A stretch of DNA of 12,261 nt from DAMCZI01 sp032095175 (lineage in GTDB: Bacteria > Bacillota > Clostridia > Clostridiales > Caloramatoraceae), in the NCBI GenBank assembly GCA_032095175.1, contig DAMCZI010000075.1, positions 1-12,261 on the forward strand, given 5' to 3'. The notes beneath the pieces are model-generated. The model worked only from the letters and a program-made list of their open reading frames with translations. It was not told where the DNA came from and ran no database searches. The translations under genes were made by a program, and so were the position numbers. Every line of letters starts with the position of its first letter. The stretch's first letter is position 1. Of the stretch, positions 1-6,690 are shown piece by piece.

Positions 1-84
1 CTTTGCGAGCGGAGTAGTCGACGGAAGCAATATTTCTTGACCTTCACGGTCTATTGCAGATAAACTAGGGTAGGATGCTACGCA
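1..84 (-). pseudogene. Partial coding fragment, left copy of a duplicated C-terminal segment
   Basis: Read on the minus strand, this stretch is open for 28 codons to the window edge and includes the peptide IDREGQEILLPSTTPLAK. A second copy lies at 11923-12015 on the plus strand. The two peptides agree at 26 of 28 positions, and 7 of the 10 base differences fall in third codon positions, so the sequence was probably coding when the copies diverged. I do not recognise the protein family. There is no start codon of its own: the frame follows, in phase, the TAG stop of the isomerase-like gene at 91-93. It is either a truncated gene fragment left by an insertion or part of a larger repeated unit continuing left of the window. 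Confidence 0.5.
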
Positions 85-86
85 TT
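1..86. repeat. Left arm of an 86-bp inverted repeat (partner 11921-12006)
   Basis: Base i of this arm pairs with base 12007-i of the right arm without gaps, with 76 of 86 matches by eye. Mismatches are at 10, 19, 22, 40, 56, 65-67, 73 and 82. The homology may continue left of the window; on the inner side it stops at base 86, just inside the end of the isomerase-like gene. The arms carry the coding fragments annotated separately. Confidence 0.9.
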
Positions 87-99
87 TTCCCTAAAATGC
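82..99. repeat. Small perfect palindrome across the isomerase stop codon
   Basis: Arms GCATTTT and AAAATGC (7 bp) flank a 4-base loop. The palindrome spans both the stop codon (91-93) and the inner edge of the inverted repeat (86). No U-rich run follows on the minus strand, so it is a poor terminator. The right-hand repeat copy lacks it. Confidence 0.5.
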
Positions 100-900
100 C
101 TTGTTTTTCAATCCGCTCTTGGCATATAAGGCTCTTTGGTATGCTTTGGTTAAAAAGTTTTCTGGGGGCATTTGCATTTCTTCTTGGGTGGGGTAGACTT
201 CTAGAGTTATATAACCTTTGTAAGTTTTGGCTGGGAATGAGGCTCCAATCTTGTTCCAGTCGATATTGCCATTTCCTGGGAGCCAGTGTCTGTCCTTTAA
301 TCCATCATTGTCAGATATATGTGTTGCTCCAAGTCTGCTGCCATAGGCTTTTAATAAATCAAGGCTGTTTTTATGCAGCATATCATGGGAAGAATCGTAG
401 CACATAACGAGGTTTGGGGATTCTATTCTATCAAAGATGTATGGTAAATTACTCATAGCAAAGGTATTTTCTACTGCTATCTTTACTCCAAATTCCTCTG
501 CCCTTTTAACAATCTCTATTATACTATGTATTCCATATTTATTGGGTTCAGGATGATTTGGGCCCTCAACTACATGCATTACCATCATGGGTATATCATA
601 TCTTGCACAATCCTCGATCCATTCTATGTATTTATTGATTTCCCCCTGGCGTTCATATTCAAAACTGCTCCATAGGAAGTTGGGATTCGTAAAGGGAGCA
701 TGTATATTCTCAAAAAACAGTCCATTCTCTTTAACAAGTTTAGGGAAGTTCTCTTTCTTTCCTTCATTGTATCCAGTCTCATCCTCCCACCAGATAGTTA
801 CTCCATCAAAGCCTGCTTTCTTTATTAACTCCAACCTTTCTTTCATAGGCATTACATATCCAAACCATGAAAAAATACCTATATTACTTTTATTTCTCAT
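91..900 (-). CDS. Sugar phosphate isomerase/epimerase-like protein (xylose isomerase-like TIM barrel)
   Basis: The 269-residue protein belongs to the AP-endonuclease-2/xylose-isomerase-like TIM-barrel superfamily, whose members isomerise or epimerise sugars and related polyols using a divalent metal. Visible landmarks are IHAPF (66-70), H109 after a beta strand, AVEN with E144, CYDSSHD with D169 and H172, THISDNDG with H194, HWLPGNGNIDW (205-215) and LEVY with E234. E144, D169 or H172, H194 and E234 are the likely metal ligands by family analogy. Length is normal and there is no signal peptide, so it is cytosolic. The ATG is supported by an AGAGGTGA ribosome binding site 5-6 bases upstream. 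It is divergent from nhaC. The substrate cannot be inferred. No terminator follows; the stop codon sits 5 bp from the end-of-window repeat. Confidence 0.88.
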   Translation of the reverse strand: MRNKSNIGIFSWFGYVMPMKERLELIKKAGFDGVTIWWEDETGYNEGKKENFPKLVKENGLFFENIHAPFTNPNFLWSSFEYERQGEINKYIEWIEDCARYDIPMMVMHVVEGPNHPEPNKYGIHSIIEIVKRAEEFGVKIAVENTFAMSNLPYIFDRIESPNLVMCYDSSHDMLHKNSLDLLKAYGSRLGATHISDNDGLKDRHWLPGNGNIDWNKIGASFPAKTYKGYITLEVYPTQEEMQMPPENFLTKAYQRALYAKSGLKNKAF

Positions 901-1013
901 ATATTCACCTCTATCATCTATATTTTATTACTCTATATAAAGATACTAATAATTAAATATTCACTTTTACAAAACTACTTTGGAACAAAATGCTTTAAAG
1001 TGTGGAGTGTAAT

Positions 1014-1053
1014 GGTATTTTACCTTTATATACACAGCTTTATTTTAGCACAA
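1014..1053 (-). promoter_or_regulatory. Putative sigma-A promoter and palindrome upstream of the isomerase-like gene
   Basis: On the minus strand, TTGTGC (-35, 1048-1053) is separated by 17 bases from TATAAA (-10, 1025-1030). Directly downstream, at about +1, is the 11-base palindrome GGTATTTTACC (1014-1024), a possible operator. The leader would be about 120 nt long. The -35 is a weak match, so this is a candidate only. Confidence 0.4.
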
Positions 1054-1117
1054 ATTCAACAATTAAAAATTAAAATTTAATTACTTATATTTCCATGAAT
1101 TATTATGCAAAAAAATA

Positions 1118-1146
1118 TTGCATTTATAACTTATTCTGTTTATAAT
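1118..1146 (+). promoter_or_regulatory. Sigma-A promoter of nhaC
   Basis: TTGCAT (1118-1123), a 17-base spacer and a perfect TATAAT (1141-1146) form a near-ideal vegetative promoter. Transcription should start near 1153, giving a leader of about 80 nt before the ATG at 1232. Confidence 0.8.
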
Positions 1147-1157
1147 TTTTAATATTA

Positions 1158-1174
1158 TCGTCAAAATTCGACGA
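1158..1174. promoter_or_regulatory. Imperfect palindrome at the nhaC transcription start (possible operator)
   Basis: The 17-base dyad TCGTCAAAATTCGACGA has seven of eight complementary pairs around one central base. It begins about 12 bases after the -10 box, a position where a repressor would block transcription, or it could form a small hairpin in the leader. No known regulator motif is recognised. Confidence 0.4.
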
Positions 1175-1231
1175 AACAAAATTAAAATTTGAGGTGATAT
1201 TTTTTTAAGAAAGAAAGGTGGTAATGTAAAA

Positions 1232-2650
1232 ATGACTAAAAGAAAGCCAATGGTATGGGAAGCTCTTATACCCGTTGCAGCACTTATATTGTTTCTAGCT
1301 GTAACAATAATAAAATATGATGGAAGTCCCCACATCCCCTTGATGTTTGCGGCAGTTGTTGCAGCAATTATGGCAAAGAGGGTCGGTTATAAGTGGGATG
1401 AAATAGAAAAAGGCGTAATAAACAGCATAGGCATGTCTATGCAAGCCATTTTAATACTCATAATAATTGGAACAGTAATAGGTTCATGGATATTAAGCGG
1501 AACAGTTCCCGCCATGATCTACTATGGACTCAAAATACTCTCCCCGGGAATCTTTCTAGCTGCTACCTGTGTAATATGTTCAATTGTTTCCCTGGCTACA
1601 GGAAGCTCATGGACGACTGCTGGAACAGTTGGAGTTGCACTTTTAGGAGTTGGACGTGGTCTTGGAATACCAGCACCTATGATTGCAGGTGCCATTATTT
1701 CTGGAGCATATTTTGGAGATAAAATGTCTCCTCTTTCAGATACAACCAACCTAGCTCCAGCGATGGCTGGCACTACGCTGTTTGAGCATGTAAAGCACAT
1801 GCTGTATACAACTGGTCCAAGCTATGCAATTTCTCTAGTTCTATATGGGATTCTTGGGCTGCAGTTTACAAACAAGCAGCTTGATTATATTCAAATAAAC
1901 AAAATTCTTGAAGCATTAAGCAATCAGTTTAATATAAACTTGTTCTTACTTATCCCACCAATAGTAGTAATAATATTGGTAGTAAAAAAAGTACCTGCTA
2001 TACCAGGATTATTTATGGGAACAATTCTAGGTGCTGTATTTGCATTGATATTCCAAGGCAAGGGCTTTGGTGATATAATATCAGTTTTGAATTCGGGATA
2101 TGTATCAGAAACAGGCTTTAAGGCAGTTGATGAACTGTTAACTAGGGGTGGTGCCCAGAGTATGATGTATACTGTTTCACTCATACTTTGTGCAATGACC
2201 TTTGGCGGAATAATGGAAAAGGCAGGTTTTCTTCAAGTACTTGCAGAAAAGCTTCTTTTCTGGTCAAAGAGCACAGGCTCCCTGGTACTTACAACAATTG
2301 CTTCATGTATATTTGCTAATATAATTGCTGGAGACCAGTATCTATCCATTGTTGTACCTGGTAGAATGTACAAGGACGAATTTGCCAAAAGAGGACTTCA
2401 TCCTAAAAATCTTTCAAGATGCCTTGAGGATTCAGGTACCCTAACCTCCGCCCTTATACCATGGAATACCTGCGGAGCTTTTATGTTTGGTGCCTTAGGA
2501 GTACATCCCTTTGTATTTCTTCCCTTTGCATTCTTAAATATTATAAATCCTATAATATCAATAATATATGGATATACAGGATTTACAATGGAAAAACTAT
2601 CACAGGAAAATATAGATATAAGTTCATCCTTAGAAACCGTAGGCAACTGA
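1232..2650 (+). CDS. nhaC: NhaC-family Na+/H+ antiporter
   Basis: The 472-residue integral membrane protein exchanges external H+ for cytoplasmic Na+ and helps with pH and sodium homeostasis. The NhaC signature is clear: TGSSWTTAGTVGVALLGVG (123-141) followed by ISGAYFGDKMSPLSDTTNLA (156-175), the conserved polar helix motif of this ion-transporter superfamily. A second conserved block is the IIAGDQYLSIVVPG segment near residues 364-377. Ten or more hydrophobic segments are apparent and length is normal for the family. The ATG at 1232 is preceded by AAGGTGG about 10 bases upstream; an ATG at 1224 is out of frame. It has a strong promoter at 1118-1146. After the stop, a repeat element (2668-2809) lies between the gene and its terminator. 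Some NhaC relatives carry malate/lactate, so the exact substrates are inferred. Confidence 0.93.
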   Translation: MTKRKPMVWEALIPVAALILFLAVTIIKYDGSPHIPLMFAAVVAAIMAKRVGYKWDEIEKGVINSIGMSMQAILILIIIGTVIGSWILSGTVPAMIYYGLKILSPGIFLAATCVICSIVSLATGSSWTTAGTVGVALLGVGRGLGIPAPMIAGAIISGAYFGDKMSPLSDTTNLAPAMAGTTLFEHVKHMLYTTGPSYAISLVLYGILGLQFTNKQLDYIQINKILEALSNQFNINLFLLIPPIVVIILVVKKVPAIPGLFMGTILGAVFALIFQGKGFGDIISVLNSGYVSETGFKAVDELLTRGGAQSMMYTVSLILCAMTFGGIMEKAGFLQVLAEKLLFWSKSTGSLVLTTIASCIFANIIAGDQYLSIVVPGRMYKDEFAKRGLHPKNLSRCLEDSGTLTSALIPWNTCGAFMFGALGVHPFVFLPFAFLNIINPIISIIYGYTGFTMEKLSQENIDISSSLETVGN

Positions 2651-2667
2651 TTTCTATATATTAAACT

Positions 2668-2809
2668 CAAACTATATGTTTCGCATAAATGATCCTACAT
2701 CGCTCGACCCTAAACATTTATGCGAAACATATTCCTTGATTCGTTAATCACACAAGAGGTTAATCACACAATACCTCATTTAAATCTTTAGTGCGATTAA
2801 TATAATTTA
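2668..2809. mobile_element. Two-hairpin interspersed repeat, copy A (MITE-like)
   Basis: This copy is 142 bp, flanked by imperfect terminal inverted repeats related to CAAACTATAT (2668-2677, and reverse complement at 2800-2809). Hairpin 1 has a perfect 18-bp stem (2674-2691 with 2715-2732) and a 23-base loop. Hairpin 2 pairs TTAATCACAC (2744-2753) with GTGCGATTAA (2791-2800), with one A-C mismatch. A second copy in the same orientation is at 7920-8047. Over the first 85 bases the copies differ by seven substitutions, all transitions, and one indel. It encodes no protein. It sits between the nhaC stop and the terminator, whose stem begins at 2809. No target-site duplication is evident. It could be a non-autonomous transposable element or a repeated structured RNA. 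Confidence 0.75.
2744..2777. repeat. Short tandem duplication inside repeat copy A
   Basis: TTAATCACACAA occurs twice (2744-2755 and 2760-2771). The second unit lies in a small hairpin with arms GAGGT (2756-2760) and ACCTC (2773-2777). Copy B lacks the second unit, which accounts for most of the length difference between the copies. Confidence 0.75.
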
Positions 2810-2844
2810 AAAGCTGATGAATTACTCATCAGCTTTTAAAATTT
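2809..2844. terminator. Bidirectional intrinsic terminator between nhaC and the M42 peptidase gene
   Basis: A perfect 12-bp stem, AAAAGCTGATGA (2809-2820) with TCATCAGCTTTT (2826-2837), closes a 5-base loop and is bordered by U-rich sequence on both strands. It serves the two convergent genes and overlaps the peptidase stop region. Confidence 0.85.
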
Positions 2845-3838
2845 AGAACACGAACTCTCTATTTACATACCTGCTTAAAAGTTCTATTGATGCTTCAACA
2901 TCCTTCATATTAACAAATGCATTTGGTCCATGTACATATCTTGTTGCAACAGATATTCCTGATGCTCTTACTCCAAAATTGGATCTATTTATTGCTCCTG
3001 CATCAGTTCCTCCTCCATCTATTACATCAAGCTGATATTTTATATTGTTTTCCTTGCAGCAGTTAACCATTTCGGAAACCAGATACTCATTACATATTAC
3101 TGAACCATCGGATACCTTTATTGCAGTTCCTTCTCCAAGGGTATTACTTCCCTCTGGAGCATTAGGATAATCATTTGCTATTGTAACATCAATTGCTATT
3201 CCTAAATCAGGATTTATCCTGCTTGATGCAACTGTAGCTCCTCTAAGCCCAACCTCCTCTTGAACTGTAAATACAAAGTAGATATCGTTATATGGTTTAT
3301 CAATCTTTTTAAATGCCTCAGCTAATATATAGCAGCCTATCCTATTATCAAGAGCCTTTGATGTTATATTATTTCCCTTAAGTTCAACATATTCTCCCAT
3401 ATAACATGCAATATCGCCTATTTTAAGATACTTCTCGGCTTCTTCCTTTGATTGTGCTCCAATGTCTATATAAAGCTTCTTTACATCACTTTTTAATTCA
3501 TCAGTTTTAATGCTGCTTGAAAAAACACCAATTGTTCCATTTCTGAATATAACTCTGTTCATATATGTAGCTGGAACAGGTATTCCACCAAGTGCTCTTA
3601 CCTTAACAAGTCCTTTATCCTCAATCTTTATAACCTGAAAGCCTATTTCATCCATATGGGCTGCAGCCATTATTTTCTTCTTGTTCTCCCCTATACCCTT
3701 TTTAAATACTATTAGATTTCCCAGGGCATCTACAGTTACTTCATCTGCATAATTCTTAACCTCTTCACAGATTACATCCCTTGCTTGACCTTCATATCCA
3801 CTTACTCCAAAGGCTTGAGTTACTTTTTTTAAAAACAT
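2843..3838 (-). CDS. M42-family metallo-aminopeptidase
   Basis: The 331-residue cytosolic enzyme belongs to peptidase family M42 (PepA/FrvX/YsdC type), which removes N-terminal residues from peptides using two metal ions and usually forms a tetrahedral dodecamer. Expected ligands and catalytic residues are visible: AAHMDEIG with H61 and D63, KALDNR with D164 (bridging Asp), QEEVG with E194 (general base) and E195, AIDVT with D217, and YVHGPN with H303. The GGGTDAG motif (275-281) is also typical. Length is slightly short but within the family range. The ATG has a GGGGAGGG ribosome binding site. It is monocistronic, with its own promoter at 3876-3904 and a shared terminator downstream. Some M42 proteins are annotated as endoglucanases; that label is probably not meaningful here. 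Confidence 0.93.
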   Translation of the reverse strand: MFLKKVTQAFGVSGYEGQARDVICEEVKNYADEVTVDALGNLIVFKKGIGENKKKIMAAAHMDEIGFQVIKIEDKGLVKVRALGGIPVPATYMNRVIFRNGTIGVFSSSIKTDELKSDVKKLYIDIGAQSKEEAEKYLKIGDIACYMGEYVELKGNNITSKALDNRIGCYILAEAFKKIDKPYNDIYFVFTVQEEVGLRGATVASSRINPDLGIAIDVTIANDYPNAPEGSNTLGEGTAIKVSDGSVICNEYLVSEMVNCCKENNIKYQLDVIDGGGTDAGAINRSNFGVRASGISVATRYVHGPNAFVNMKDVEASIELLSRYVNREFVF

Positions 3839-3875
3839 AAATATCCCTCCCCAATATTAACATCATATTATTCTA

Positions 3876-3904
3876 ATAGTAGCACTTCATTAATACAGTG
3901 TAAA
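3876..3904 (-). promoter_or_regulatory. Sigma-A promoter of the M42 peptidase gene
   Basis: On the minus strand TTTACA (3899-3904) is followed, after 17 bases, by TACTAT (3876-3881). It lies about 38 bases upstream of the start codon, giving a short leader with the ribosome binding site. Confidence 0.6.
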
Positions 3905-4032
3905 TATTTCAAATTACTCAAATCCGGAGATAAATGCCTTTCTTCTATTAACTTTAAATATTTCATGTTTAATTAAACCAAAGATTATGTTATTATTGTT
4001 GTAAAACGTTGTTAAATAAATGTTAGAGTATG

Positions 4033-4047
4033 GACTATTTAATAGTC
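4033..4047. promoter_or_regulatory. Perfect inverted repeat upstream of the DedA-PAP2 gene
   Basis: GACTAT, three bases, then ATAGTC form a perfect dyad 55-69 bases upstream of the start codon, a possible operator. A convincing -35/-10 pair was not found nearby; TTCTTT (4051-4056) with TAGTAT (4073-4078) at 16 bases is the best weak candidate. Confidence 0.35.
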
Positions 4048-4101
4048 ATATTCTTTCCTTAAACAATTTTCATAGTATTTAACTTTAAAGGAGAGATTAG
4101 C

Positions 4102-5403
4102 TTGAGTGGTTTTATAAATAATTTTGTTGCCCTGATTCAGGCCTATGGAATCGCAGGTCTCATTGCGGTATCCTTTGCAGAATCATCATTTTTTCCAATA
4201 CCTCCAGATGTGCTGCTTATACCAATGGCATTTATGAATAGAAAACTTGCATTATTCTATGCCCTGGTTACAACAGTTTCATCTGTTATCGGCGGTATAT
4301 TTGGACACTTTCTTGGGAAAAAATTTGGGAAACCCCTATTGAAAAAATTTTTTAAGGAAGAAAACATAAATAAAGTAGAAAACTATTTTACCAAATATGG
4401 AGGCTGGTCCATTGCAGTAGCAGGCTTTACACCAATACCCTACAAACTTTTCACAATATCTGCAGGTGCCTTCAATGTTAGGCTTTCAACATTAATCGTT
4501 GCTTCAATATTTGGAAGAGGCGCCAGGTTTTTTCTTGAAGGAGCAATGATATCCCTATTTGGTGATACAGCAAAGTACCTAATCAGCAACTATTTTGAAA
4601 TTATAACACTTGGAATAACTGTTATTTTATTCTTAGGATATTACCTATGGAAAAGACTTAAGGGTAAAGGTAAGGTAAAAAATACAGGCATAGTAGTTTA
4701 CATTAAGGAAAAGTACAATAAATTATATAACTATATAGTTAAATACCATAAATATGATAAATCAATGATATATTTTCTTACTGGAATATGCCTGTCATTG
4801 ATATCTCTATTTACCTTTCTTGAGATTGTAGAGGATTATCTCGGTAATGGAAAATTTGTAGTTGATAGTGTTATATCTAAATTTTTAACAGGTATAAGAA
4901 GTCCCTTTTTAACAGGACTTTTTAAGTTAGTAACTTCCACTGGAAATTTTATTTCCATACTTATTATTTCAACCTTAATAATAGTTTTACTGATTAAGAG
5001 AGAAAAGAAAAAAGAAGCGTTATTTTATTCAATAAACGTTATAGGTATTTGGTTGTTCAATGAAATATTAAAATCCATATTTAAAAGACCAAGACCAACT
5101 GGTATCCATATTGTAGATGTACATGGATATAGCTTCCCAAGCGGCCATGCTATGATATTTATGGGTTTTTCATTATTGATTGTTTATTATATTATAGAGA
5201 ATGTTAAATCAGTAGGTATGCGAATTGTTTTATCAATACTTATGGTTTCTTACTCAGTATTGGTTGGATTAAGCCGAGTATATCTTGGTGTTCATTATTT
5301 CAGTGATGTTTTTGCAGGATGGCTAGCTGCTGTCCTCTGGGTTTCAATTATGATAATAATCTATAAAATATTAGTTCCGGCCAATAAGACAATCAACTCT
5401 TGA
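4102..5403 (+). CDS. DedA/PAP2 fusion: SNARE-associated membrane protein plus undecaprenyl-diphosphatase-like phosphatase
   Basis: The 433-residue membrane protein has two domains. Residues 1-185 are DedA-like: FAESSFFPIPPD (25-36), GHFLGKKFG (68-76), FTPIPYK (109-115) and GRGARF (138-143). DedA proteins include flippases that return undecaprenyl phosphate to the inner leaflet. Residues 220-425 are a PAP2 phosphatase with all three signature motifs: KSIFKRPRP (324-332), PSGHA (346-350, with H349) and SRVYLGVHYFSD (391-402, with H398 and D402). This suggests dephosphorylation of undecaprenyl diphosphate and recycling of the lipid carrier for cell-wall synthesis within one polypeptide. The catalytic residues are intact. 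The start is TTG, chosen because AAAGGAGA lies 8-9 bases upstream and the first membrane segment follows directly. Substrate is inferred; another lipid phosphate is possible. Confidence 0.9.
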   Translation: MSGFINNFVALIQAYGIAGLIAVSFAESSFFPIPPDVLLIPMAFMNRKLALFYALVTTVSSVIGGIFGHFLGKKFGKPLLKKFFKEENINKVENYFTKYGGWSIAVAGFTPIPYKLFTISAGAFNVRLSTLIVASIFGRGARFFLEGAMISLFGDTAKYLISNYFEIITLGITVILFLGYYLWKRLKGKGKVKNTGIVVYIKEKYNKLYNYIVKYHKYDKSMIYFLTGICLSLISLFTFLEIVEDYLGNGKFVVDSVISKFLTGIRSPFLTGLFKLVTSTGNFISILIISTLIIVLLIKREKKKEALFYSINVIGIWLFNEILKSIFKRPRPTGIHIVDVHGYSFPSGHAMIFMGFSLLIVYYIIENVKSVGMRIVLSILMVSYSVLVGLSRVYLGVHYFSDVFAGWLAAVLWVSIMIIIYKILVPANKTINS

Positions 5404-5418
5404 TAAAGAAATTAATAA

Positions 5419-5462
5419 GCCCTTGAGTTAATAAAGTAATAACTCAAGGGCCTATTTTTATT
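5419..5462 (+). terminator. Intrinsic terminator of the DedA-PAP2 gene
   Basis: A perfect 12-bp stem GCCCTTGAGTTA (5419-5430) with TAACTCAAGGGC (5440-5451) and a 9-base loop is followed by TATTTTTATT. The A/T-rich left flank means it may also act on the convergent yitT-family transcript. Confidence 0.85.
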
Positions 5463-5470
5463 ATACCTCA

Positions 5471-6334
5471 CTATTCAACAAGTATATTCTTAAATCCGTC
5501 TCCAAGGGTTTCATGTACATCACTCACATTTACAAAAGCCTGAGGATCTATCTTCTTTATATAATTTCTTATCTTTATAAACTCCTTTGTATCAACTATT
5601 GTAGTTAACACTTCAATTTCTTCCTTTGTATATGCTCCCCTAGCATAATATACTGTTGCTCCTCTTCCAACTTCCTTTAATATAAACGCTTCAATTTTCT
5701 TATTCTTAGAGCTTATTATCTGAACCTGTTTACATATATTAAGTCCCTCTATCATCTTATCTATAACAAATCCATTTATTGTTACTGAAAACAATGAATA
5801 TAAACCCTGTTGAAATCCAAAAGTAGCTCCAGCAAGAAGAGTTACAAAAACATCTGATAAAAGAACACCCTTACCTATGTTTATATGTGTAAATTTGTTT
5901 AGTATTTTAGCAACTATATCTGTTCCACCTGTTGATGCGTTTTCATTAAATATAATTCCCATTCCTGCACCTTGAATTATTATTCCAAAAAACAACTCTA
6001 AAAGCACATCATTAGTAAATGGCTTTTGCATAGGATATAGCTTTTCCAAAGCCCATATACTTCCTGAAAGCATAAAGCTCGAGTATATTGTCCTCGCTCC
6101 AAAGCTTGAACCTATAAATAAAAATGCTACTACAAATAGGATTATATTCATAATGAACATAAAAACACCTACAGGCAAAGTTGGCAGATAATGATTAAAA
6201 ACCATCGCAAGTCCATTGACTCCACCTGCTGCGATGTTGTTTGGCATTAGAAAAAAATAAAGTGCAGCTGCTACCATAAACACGCCAATCGTTATGATAA
6301 CGTAATCCCTGAAATTTTCCAGTACTTTCTTCAT
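5471..6334 (-). CDS. YitT-family membrane protein (DUF161 plus DUF2179)
   Basis: The 287-residue protein has the standard YitT architecture. Five or six hydrophobic segments cover residues 11-195, with the conserved PNNIAAGGVNGLA (31-43) and STGGTDI (134-140) motifs. A soluble C-terminal DUF2179 domain (about 200-287) includes GRGATVYYARGAYTKEE and ends in the conserved DVHETLGDGF block. The biochemical function of the family is not established; the cytosolic domain resembles small ligand-binding regulatory domains, so a regulated transporter is a reasonable guess. The ATG is preceded by AAAAAGGGGGA. Uniquely in this window the gene has a strong promoter (6493-6521) followed by a leader of about 150 nt containing a terminator-like hairpin, suggesting control by transcription attenuation. 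Many Firmicutes have several paralogues, so no symbol is given. Confidence 0.9.
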   Translation of the reverse strand: MKKVLENFRDYVIITIGVFMVAAALYFFLMPNNIAAGGVNGLAMVFNHYLPTLPVGVFMFIMNIILFVVAFLFIGSSFGARTIYSSFMLSGSIWALEKLYPMQKPFTNDVLLELFFGIIIQGAGMGIIFNENASTGGTDIVAKILNKFTHINIGKGVLLSDVFVTLLAGATFGFQQGLYSLFSVTINGFVIDKMIEGLNICKQVQIISSKNKKIEAFILKEVGRGATVYYARGAYTKEEIEVLTTIVDTKEFIKIRNYIKKIDPQAFVNVSDVHETLGDGFKNILVE

Positions 6335-6361
6335 AAATTTTCCCCCTTTTTCTAATTTTTT

Positions 6362-6395
6362 TCAAAAATAAAAGGAGCCATTAAAAATGCCCCTT
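6362..6395 (-). terminator. Intrinsic terminator within the yitT-family leader (attenuator)
   Basis: Minus-strand RNA forms AAGGGGCATT-TTT-AATGGCTCCTT (6395-6372), a stem of about 10 bp with one G-U pair and one bulged G, followed by a U-rich run (6371-6362). It lies upstream of the start codon and downstream of the promoter, so if it forms it ends transcription before the gene. Confidence 0.65.
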
Positions 6396-6486
6396 AACTA
6401 ACGACTCTATACCCAGTAGATGTAAAGATTCATTGTTGTATGCAGGCTATACTCTTTAACGCTTTCCCTTACGTTTATGTAAAATA
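6396..6486 (-). ncRNA. Candidate structured leader (possible riboswitch) of the yitT-family gene
   Basis: This stretch of about 90 nt lies between the presumed start site and the leader terminator. Small pairings are visible in the minus-strand RNA: AACG with CGTT around a 10-base loop, GTAT with ATAC around AGCCTGC, TAAAG with CTTTA at longer range, and TCTA with TAGA around CTGGGTA. I do not recognise it as TPP, SAM, lysine, purine, glycine, cobalamin, THF, preQ1, c-di-GMP, c-di-AMP, fluoride or T-box. The full fold and any antiterminator were not resolved by eye. Confidence 0.4.
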
Positions 6487-6492
6487 CTCTTT

Positions 6493-6521
6493 ATGATACA
6501 ATATTATTAATTTTCTGTCAT
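6493..6521 (-). promoter_or_regulatory. Sigma-A promoter of the yitT-family gene
   Basis: On the minus strand ATGACA (6516-6521, 5 of 6 consensus bases) is followed after 17 bases by TATCAT (6493-6498, 5 of 6). Transcription should start near 6486, about 150 nt before the start codon, so the gene carries a long leader. Confidence 0.75.
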
Positions 6522-6594
6522 ATTTATTATCTCATTTGCCCCATATTCTGTCAATGGGAATCTAGATTAAAGCGCTAATACAGAAGTTTTTTTA

Positions 6595-6637
6595 AATAAA
6601 AAAGCGGTTTCAAATATTAACTATTTGTAACCACTTT
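6595..6637 (-). terminator. Intrinsic terminator of the MFS transporter gene
   Basis: Arms 6601-6616 and 6622-6637 pair over 16 positions with two imperfections. On the minus strand one of these is a G-U wobble, and the stem is followed by UUUUUUAUUU, so the structure fits termination of the minus-strand gene that stops at 6691. It lies upstream of the yitT-family promoter and separates the two units. Confidence 0.75.
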
Positions 6638-6690
6638 TAAACATATATTTACTTTTTATGTTAATAGTTATTATAAAAGACAACCTTATT

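Larger units (their letters stand above)
901..1231. other. 331-bp divergent intergenic region
   Basis: This very A/T-rich region separates the isomerase-like gene (-) and nhaC (+). It holds the two oppositely oriented promoters annotated separately and a palindrome next to each presumed start site. No small coding sequence with a ribosome binding site is evident. An 84-codon frame on the minus strand overlapping the nhaC start looks spurious. Confidence 0.7.

Noticed and set aside
2..73. The other strand of the inverted repeat as the coding strand (peptide with ARGVVDGSNIS in the right copy)
   Set aside because: The left copy has an in-frame TGA at 38-40, whereas the opposite strand is open in both copies and keeps 26 of 28 residues.
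82..99. The palindrome at the isomerase stop codon as an intrinsic terminator
   Set aside because: The stem is only A/T-rich 7 bp and no U-run follows on the minus strand.
1081..1335. An 84-codon minus-strand frame over the nhaC start and promoter
   Set aside because: It overlaps a strong opposite promoter and the nhaC coding sequence, and the peptide resembles low-complexity A/T translation.
6335..6690. Assignment of the yitT-family leader to a known riboswitch or T-box
   Set aside because: None of the conserved core motifs of the common classes was found; it is kept only as an unclassified structured leader.
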